64,000 nucleotides of DNA. It comes from Alligator mississippiensis (Eukaryota; Chordata; Crocodylia; Alligatoridae). How positions within the stretch are numbered: position 1 is the first letter of the stretch; the number at the start of each line of letters is the position of its first letter. Below are positions 58,351-64,000 of the stretch, piece by piece. The position numbers and the translations under genes were made by a program. The stretch covers positions 36,811,832 through 36,875,831 of the forward strand of contig NC_081830.1 in NCBI RefSeq assembly GCF_030867095.1, written 5' to 3'. Under the pieces are notes generated by a model. It had not been told where the DNA came from. It saw only the letters and a list, made by a program, of their open reading frames with translations, and did no database searches.

Positions 58351-58940
58351 CTCTGCAGAGCTTTCAGCCTTTTGGGAAAGCAGTTGCTATAATCACCTGA
58401 AAGTACTTCTTTAGCGCACAACTGATTGGCTTCACAGCCTTCTCAGCTTCCACAAAGGATGGTGTAATGCTGACAAGTTAGTTCCACTGCCAGAGAAAGG
58501 TGAGACTTTAGTCTTGACTGCAGATAAGGAGAACCCAGACTTCAATATTTAGAGTTGTTTTCTTTTCAAACCAAATTAAATAAAGTAAAATAAAGAATTA
58601 AGCTCTTAAATAACCACCTTAAATAGAAAATAAAAATCTAGCCCCAAGAAGTTCAACATTATTTTTCAGACTACTCTGAAAGCCTCATTTTATGTCCAGT
58701 AGGAAATGTAAGACCTCTTAAAGATAATTTTTTATATGTCAAGAGAAATAGTACAACAAACAGGTTTGCCATCCCTTTTTCATAGGAATCAGTATTTGTG
58801 GCAAAACAAAATTCATGGGGAGTTTTCTTTTTTAATAGATAGAATAAAGACTGCTGAAGCCATGTAAACTTTTAGCCACATACAAATGAACTAACGTAGC
58901 ACCTTACTCCACAAGAGCATTCCTAGATGCTTTACAACAC

Positions 58941-58996
58941 AAAAAAAAAAAATAAAAAAAAAATATATATATACACATACACACACACACACACAC
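58941..58996. repeat. Compound A-rich/(TA)n/(CA)n microsatellite
   Basis: A-rich 58941-58962, TA to about 58972, CA to 58996; within FBXO45 3'UTR. Confidence 0.95.
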
Positions 58997-59705
58997 TTTT
59001 GTGTGTAGGTCTTCCACCTGTCAGAAGTTCTTCTGATGTCATGTAGTGGTTTTTCCTTTAATGATATCCCAGTTAGAACAAAGCAAACCCTTTGTTTTGT
59101 TTTTAGCAGGTTTTTTTTTTTTTTTTTTTTTACATGTTCTGTATATACAACCTTTAAAATACACTTAAAAATAGCTGCACACATTTTATATCTCATTATA
59201 TACTAAAGAAGTAGTCCAGACAGACCATGCTTCTCAGCACGTTAAAAATTTCAACTAAAACCCAACCAGTTTAATTCTCCTCTGGTACCCACGCTGGCCC
59301 AAAGGAGGGAAGGAAGGAACAAACGAGCAGTTTTAAAATGGGAGTCTTTCACAAAACACGCTACTTACAAATCTCAGGTTAATTTCCTCAACCACTTCTA
59401 TCAAATTCTTCCTTAAGTATTTGAGATCACACACTACCATCTCAGCAATGAAACCTGTTGCAACATGAATGTGTCAACTGCCCACTCAACCAACTGTAAC
59501 CCTGAGGATTTTTCTGGCCTGGTAGAAAGAGGAAATGTAACAATCCCTGCAGTATGGCTGGTCCTCCGCAGCAATCCACTATTTTCCTAGATGTTCCTTG
59601 GATATGCATCCATGCGTTAATTCAAATTTGAGTTTCCCTCTAACCAACATGCAAATTCCTCCTCCAGATCATCCACATCCAGATGTCCCAAAGAGCCAAT
59701 CAATG

Positions 59706-59891
59706 TCATCCATCTAGAGGCTTTCCTAAGTAGACCAAAGTCACCTCTGTATTGCCATACACAGCTGACACTGCTGGATACAAGCAAACCTTTGGCAATC
59801 CTCTGAATGCAACTCCCAGGAACTCATAGCCGCGCTCAAAGGCTAATGTCTTGTCTTCCATGTCTAAGATGACTCGAATCCTCTCACCTAT
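59706..59891 (-). CDS. FBXO45: FBXO45 last coding exon (end of SPRY domain)
   Basis: This exon encodes 61 residues, starting [20 protein letters not shown] and ending VYLGKPLDG before TGA. From memory this matches the end of vertebrate FBXO45 (286 residues) essentially residue for residue. FBXO45 is an atypical F-box protein: with SKP1 and the RING ligase MYCBP2 (PHR1) it ubiquitinates neuronal substrates, and its SPRY domain binds the substrate or MYCBP2. This segment is the last quarter of SPRY. The exon is phase 0 and begins after a long CT-rich tract and CAG (59900-59892). Earlier exons (F-box and most of SPRY) are not in the window; I looked for the preceding splice donor up to 64000 and did not find it. 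The protein is known to be extremely conserved, and this copy is intact. Confidence 0.97.
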   Translation of the reverse strand: MGERIRVILDMEDKTLAFERGYEFLGVAFRGLPKVCLYPAVSAVYGNTEVTLVYLGKPLDG

Positions 59892-59895
59892 CTGC

Positions 59896-59938
59896 AGAGA
59901 AAGAGAGAGAGAGAGAGAGAAAGAAAGGAGATAAGAAA
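59896..59938 (-). repeat. (CT)n microsatellite forming the FBXO45 acceptor tract
   Basis: On the plus strand this is a GA repeat; on the gene strand it is CT-rich and runs directly into CTGCAG at the exon boundary, serving as the polypyrimidine tract. Confidence 0.85.
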
Positions 59939-60079
59939 AAAAATCAGATAACAGTCAAAGAGAAACAAAGGATAAATAAACTAAAAATAGCACATGGAGA
60001 GCAGAACAATAGATCTTATAAGAAAAAACCTCATTTAGAATTCTGTGCGTCTTTTTGGTACAAATGCTCAAAAAAGATC

Positions 60080-60440
60080 AATTGAATGGTGTTAAAAAAG
60101 AGCCTCCGAGATGGTTAAGGGAATGGAGACCTTCTCTTATGGAAGAAGATTAAAGGAGCTTCGTTTGCTTAGCCTAACAAAAGGGATACTGAGAGGAAAC
60201 GTGATCAGCCTTTACAAGTGCATTCCCAAGGAAGTGAATATTAGGAAAGGAGAAGAGCATTTTCAGCTGTAAAGCATCACCAGCACAAGACCACAACAGC
60301 GATGGAGAATTTAAGACAGTTGGAAATCTTCTAATTTCCTCTCAGAGAAGTGGTATTTTTGGAATGGTCTTCCAAGCAAAGCAATGAGGTGAAACACTTT
60401 TAGAGTGAACTGGATAAGTGTATAGAAGGGATGGGATGGT
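60080..60440 (+). mobile_element. Old CR1/L3-type LINE ORF2 fragment
   Basis: Plus-strand peptides LRGNVISLYKCI and EVNIRKGEEHF, then FLSEKWYFWNGLP-like sequence, follow the C-terminal ORF2 pattern (RLRGDLI..YK, RLDIRK.FF, VxxWNxLP) with stops and frame shifts. More diverged than the 21-25 kb copies. Confidence 0.7.
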
Positions 60441-61051
60441 AAAACGGAGTTTTGGCTTAACAATTGGCGTAAGATGCATGGAATCATTTAGTTTCACTTT
60501 CCACAATGGACTATAGATGTAACTCTCCTTCAGTGTAATCAGTGTCTGGTAATCACATATTTCAGAGCTTTCACTGACTGCCAGTAAGGAGAAGCAAGCA
60601 ATCTCCCCCCTCCCCCCCCAAATCCTATTGACTTGTGGAAGGAGGTAGAGTGAGTTTCACCTTCCTCTGAAATACTGGAACATTGGCCACAGCCAAGACT
60701 GTGGGTTTTTGACAGGAAAGCAGTGATGCTCCTGTCAATGCTTAAAAAAACAACCCAAAAAACAAAACAAAACAAAAAAAAAAATCAAAAAAAAATCAGA
60801 AGTTCCTGGTTAGAAGTTCTTGCTCTTCTGCTCAGTCATACTGACTGCCAAATATGAAGTCATTTTTTCCTTATGTCAGATTGACACAAGTTGTAGGGGT
60901 CCTTGCTTTCCTCCATAGCATGGGAAATGGTCTTTTTATTGGGAACTTTTGAACATTCACTAAATTATTCCCTGCAGTTGTAGCCTCATTACAGCATCAA
61001 GGCATTGACAATGCCAACACCTCTCCCCTGCTTTTTTCTATGCCTCTATGG

Positions 61052-61678
61052 CAGGAGAGGGCAAAATCCAGCCCATGGGCCAGATCCAGCCTACAATGGA
61101 CTCTATTTCCCAGCAGCCCCTGTGGCACCAGCTCCTTCTGGCTGCTGCTGCCAGACCCAGCCCTGATGCCTGGGCACCCTGGCCTGTCTGCCCCACACCC
61201 ACCACCAGGACTGGGACCCAAGCAGGCAGGGCGCACACCTGGGAAGCTGGGATGAAGCCATGGCTGGGAGTGAGACAAGTGAGTGGGGCTGGGGAGATCA
61301 CAGGATCTTGGGGCACTGACAGTACAGGGATGGGGCTAGGGCACAGCTATGATCCACTGCCTGCACATTCCTGCACCAAGTATGGGTTCACAGACAGGGG
61401 CATGCAAGGAGTGGATCACGGCTCTGCCCTGGCCCCTTGCTGCCACCGCTGGCCCTGGAGCAGCTCCCTACCCAACTGCGTACCTGGGGCTGAGGCAAAG
61501 CCCCAGTTCTGCAAGCAGGGGTGTGCAGGAAGCACACTGCAGCTCTGCCCAGGGCCACTCACTGTCACGGCCCTGCAATCCTGGGTCTCCATGGAGACCA
61601 AACGGGAGCCATGCAGGCAGGGGCTGCCAAGAAATGGCAGTCCAGCCACGGCCAGATCCTCCATTTTGCCCACCCCTG
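61052..61678. mobile_element. hAT-type element, 627 bp
   Basis: Left CAGGAGAGGGCAAAATCCAG and right (minus strand) CAGGGGTGGGCAAAATGGAG are inverted. Flanks CTCTATGG (61044-61051) and CTCTACAG (61679-61686) match 6 of 8. GC-rich core yields chance frames. Confidence 0.8.
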
Positions 61679-61794
61679 CTCTACAGTATGTGATAGAGTG
61701 CTCTTGGTGTCCTGGGTACTCTGCCTTGTACATGTCTGTGAGGGTTTGAGGTAGAAATTCTGGGACTTCTTTCAGTAAATGAGTCTCTGTAGGC

Positions 61795-61852
61795 ACAGAG
61801 GACTAGACTCAATGGCCAGCAAGCCCCTTCCAGGTCTATGTTTCTATTCTTC
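61795..61852 (+). mobile_element. CR1 LINE 3' terminus
   Basis: AGGACTAGACTCAATGGCC, CCCCTTCCAGGTCTATG, TTTCTATTCT. Confidence 0.7.
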
Positions 61853-63785
61853 CAGAGAAAAATGAATGCATATCTTGAAATCCATCAATTTCACTGATGC
61901 GCAAGAGATTCTGATTAGCTACACTCAATAGCTGTTTCAAGCAGACAGAGTACATACAACCCCCACAATGCTATAAATACCAAATGTTACCTTTACATGG
62001 ATATGTCAGTAACCCTAAGAATTAACATCCATCTATTCATTCTGTAGTATATGGCAACTTTGTAATTGCCTCCAACCTGCATTTCTCTTGACAGCATATG
62101 CCTGTTAAGAACTTGTGGTTAAAAGTCTTTGTAGATTTTAAAGCCAAAAGAACAACTTGAGAAAGTAGGGGGCATATGCAAGATGCATTGAACAATTTTT
62201 TGGATATGCCTGTCCTTCAAGTACCACAACTGATCTTTTATTTACCAACACATCAGGATTGCAAATATTTTGGACAAAAACAAATGGGAAAAACTGAAAG
62301 AAAAAAGGTTATACAAAAGCAAAGGATACTCGATGCACCTGGAAAAAAACCCACAGATCATCATATAAACATGATGCTGCATGCCAACTTATTTACCCAC
62401 AGTGCAATTTTGAAATGTAATTAGGTAACAGCCCCCAACAGCAAGCAGTAACAATACTGTCTAGGATGTTGTGGAAAAGTCAAACTATCCTCCGTGTAAT
62501 CTCCTTTAAGCTCTTCTTCTATGTAAAACAACACTAAAGAATATACACCTTTTTCACTTTTTTTAGAAATAGAAAAATGTTATGTGCCTTATTTTACAGA
62601 AATATATTTCTAAGAACAGCAACTTGAAATTCAATCAAAATAAAAATAAACCAGTTGTTACATACTCTACAGCCTTGAGTCCAAGAAAACTTCTGCAGTT
62701 TTATAAAATATTGCTTTCCCTATAAAGGCCCAAACACAAAGAATCTGAACACAAGTGATAAATGGGGAAAGAGACTATACACAGCTGTGTCAAATGCATG
62801 AACTGAAATGAAAAATCTTCAATCTTTTCTATTCACAGGCGTTTTAGGTTTCTACTGTTAAAAACAGGAGGCACAAATCTCAGAGGGAAATGTAATTTAG
62901 ACTTCAGTGCCCCTATTCAAGATCATCTTCACTACACTAATCAAAAAAGCCAATTTCTACTTAAAGTGGGGTTTGGGGACATTATACAGAAAATTATTAA
63001 AAATCTTCACCCACCACTGATATGCTACCACCTCTAGACTAAAAACAATAAATAAAATCACATAAAAACATTACCTGACAGAATGAGACAAGGAGTATAC
63101 TGCACATAATTGATACTGCAGCATGAGGCAATCTAGTAGGTAGAATATAGTTATCCTAAAAATAAAGCTGGGTCAGATCAAAGCTAAATATGGAAAAAGT
63201 ATCACATATGCTAATTACCACAAGTTATCTAAACTTCAATTTTGTTTTATCTGAAAGATATCACCTCTAAAGAGTACTAATTACTGAGTAAACACCATTT
63301 AGCATTACACTGGATTCTCCTGGTGTGTGTTGGGGTGGGGGGGGCGGCCACGCGGGGGTCTACCCAAGTACCAACCAGAAACACTTCACACCAGGAAGCA
63401 TTTCCAGAAGATGTAATACTTATTTGATATAGCAATGGGTAAACTAGAATATTCTAGTCACCTCTCATTAAAAAAAATAAAATAAAATAAAACAGAAACA
63501 AGATAACTGCCTTTAAATAAGATGCATACACATAGGATGATTTAAGATTTCGGATAAAAATTGTGGTCTTTTATTTTCCTTGAAGGAGATCATTTAGGTT
63601 TCAGAATTGTCTGAAATTCTTATACATAGGAAAGAAATCTAAAAACAGGGCAAAGCAGAAAATGGGTAACAAGGCAAAATTATTACCCTCATGAGGTAAG
63701 TAGGTAACTGGTGTAAGCTGCCTAGTAAGACCACTTCAGGAGACAGCTAGACATTTTCATAAAAAAGGAAAAGCGACGCACCGAA

Positions 63786-64000
63786 AACTAGAGGTGCACT
63801 AATACATTGGTCCCATATCAGATTGGCACTGATATAAGGAAAAAAAAGTGACAGTAAAGGCAACTGGCTTTTTTTGGCTGATGTGCTCAAAAACATGGCC
63901 AATAAATGCCCTGTGCAGGCGCAGCACACAGGTGGCAAGGAGTGCAGCTGGGTTTGGCTGGTAAGTCTGTTGTGAGTGAAGGGGGAGAGAGCATTGAGGG
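63786..64000. mobile_element. DNA element with alternating ATATCAGATTGGCA motifs, cut by window end
   Basis: Begins AGAGGTGCACTAATACATTGG and continues CCATATCAGATTGGCACTGA, like the reptile and bird family starting GGGGTGCACCGATATATCGG. The other end is beyond 64000. Confidence 0.45.

Larger units (their letters stand above)
57075..59705 (-). other. FBXO45: FBXO45 3'UTR
   Basis: About 2.6 kb from the stop codon to a good cleavage signal. It is AT-rich and holds several AATAAA copies (near 58206, 57566 and 57388 on the minus strand) that could give shorter isoforms. It also contains an A/TA/CA microsatellite (58941-58996), a poly-T run (59110-59131) and a repeat with inverted arms (58170-58345). 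The extent is inferred from the terminal signal, not from transcript data. Confidence 0.75.
59892..64000 (-). other. FBXO45: FBXO45 intron upstream of the last exon (partial)
   Basis: Everything above the last exon is intron up to the window edge. It contains an old CR1/L3-type LINE (60080-60440), a hAT element (61052-61678), a CR1 tail (61795-61852) and the start of a further DNA element (63786 on). Stretches 62000-63780 are AT-rich with no recognisable gene or repeat beyond short A-rich runs. Confidence 0.8.

Noticed and set aside
61048-61749. 233-residue plus-strand frame
   Set aside because: Runs across a hAT element and its flank; no domain.
60000-64000. FBXO45 middle exon
   Set aside because: No minus-strand donor preceded by a TACCAG codon pair and no SPRY coding sequence seen.
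1-64000. CRISPR array, operon or prokaryotic origin
   Set aside because: No regularly spaced repeats; splice signals, LINEs and vertebrate genes show nuclear vertebrate DNA.

Overview
The window is vertebrate nuclear DNA with spliced genes and long non-coding stretches, most likely from a crocodilian (alligator-like) archosaur. The reasons are: two orthologues with amniote 3q29-type synteny (FBXO45 then NRROS, same strand), CR1 LINEs as the dominant repeat (including one long open copy), many short hAT-type elements with 8-bp target duplications, Penelope-like tails, old L2 and MIR relics, and no mammalian L1 or Alu. The species is an inference; the repeat and gene calls are read from the sequence.

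Layout: both genes are on the minus strand, so transcription runs from high to low coordinates. At 59,706-59,891 lies the last coding exon of FBXO45 (61 codons ending the SPRY domain). Its intron fills 59,892-64,000 and its 3'UTR runs to about 57,075, where a poly(A) signal and GU-rich element mark the end. From 57 kb to 20 kb is a repeat-filled intergenic or 5'-regulatory stretch, with one candidate non-coding first exon near 28.0 kb. NRROS (LRRC33) follows: a short exon at 20,001-20,115 carrying the start codon and signal peptide, an 1.8-kb intron, and one large exon at 16,222-18,198 carrying all leucine-rich repeats and the membrane anchor. The predicted protein is 690 residues. The longest single open frame starts instead at an in-frame ATG inside the intron, which is misleading. 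Below 15.8 kb I see no gene.

The rest is repeat archaeology. Seven hAT-like elements have recognisable 8-bp target duplications, and four of these fit the NNNTANNN pattern of Buster-type hATs. There are two head-to-tail CR1 copies (21.7-25.5 kb), an L2 interrupted by a hAT element and by a solo LTR fossil (53.1-55.1 kb), a hAT relic holding an LTR-like fossil (2.26-3.33 kb), an R2/NeSL-like LINE C-terminus (44.2-44.5 kb), a tRNA-Gly-like sequence (7.8 kb), and five clusters of nearly perfect palindromes that look like fold-back elements. No operon, CRISPR array or prokaryotic feature is present.

FBXO45 (ubiquitin ligase substrate receptor, neuronal) and NRROS (myeloid TGF-beta tether) have no common pathway that I know of; they are simply syntenic neighbours.
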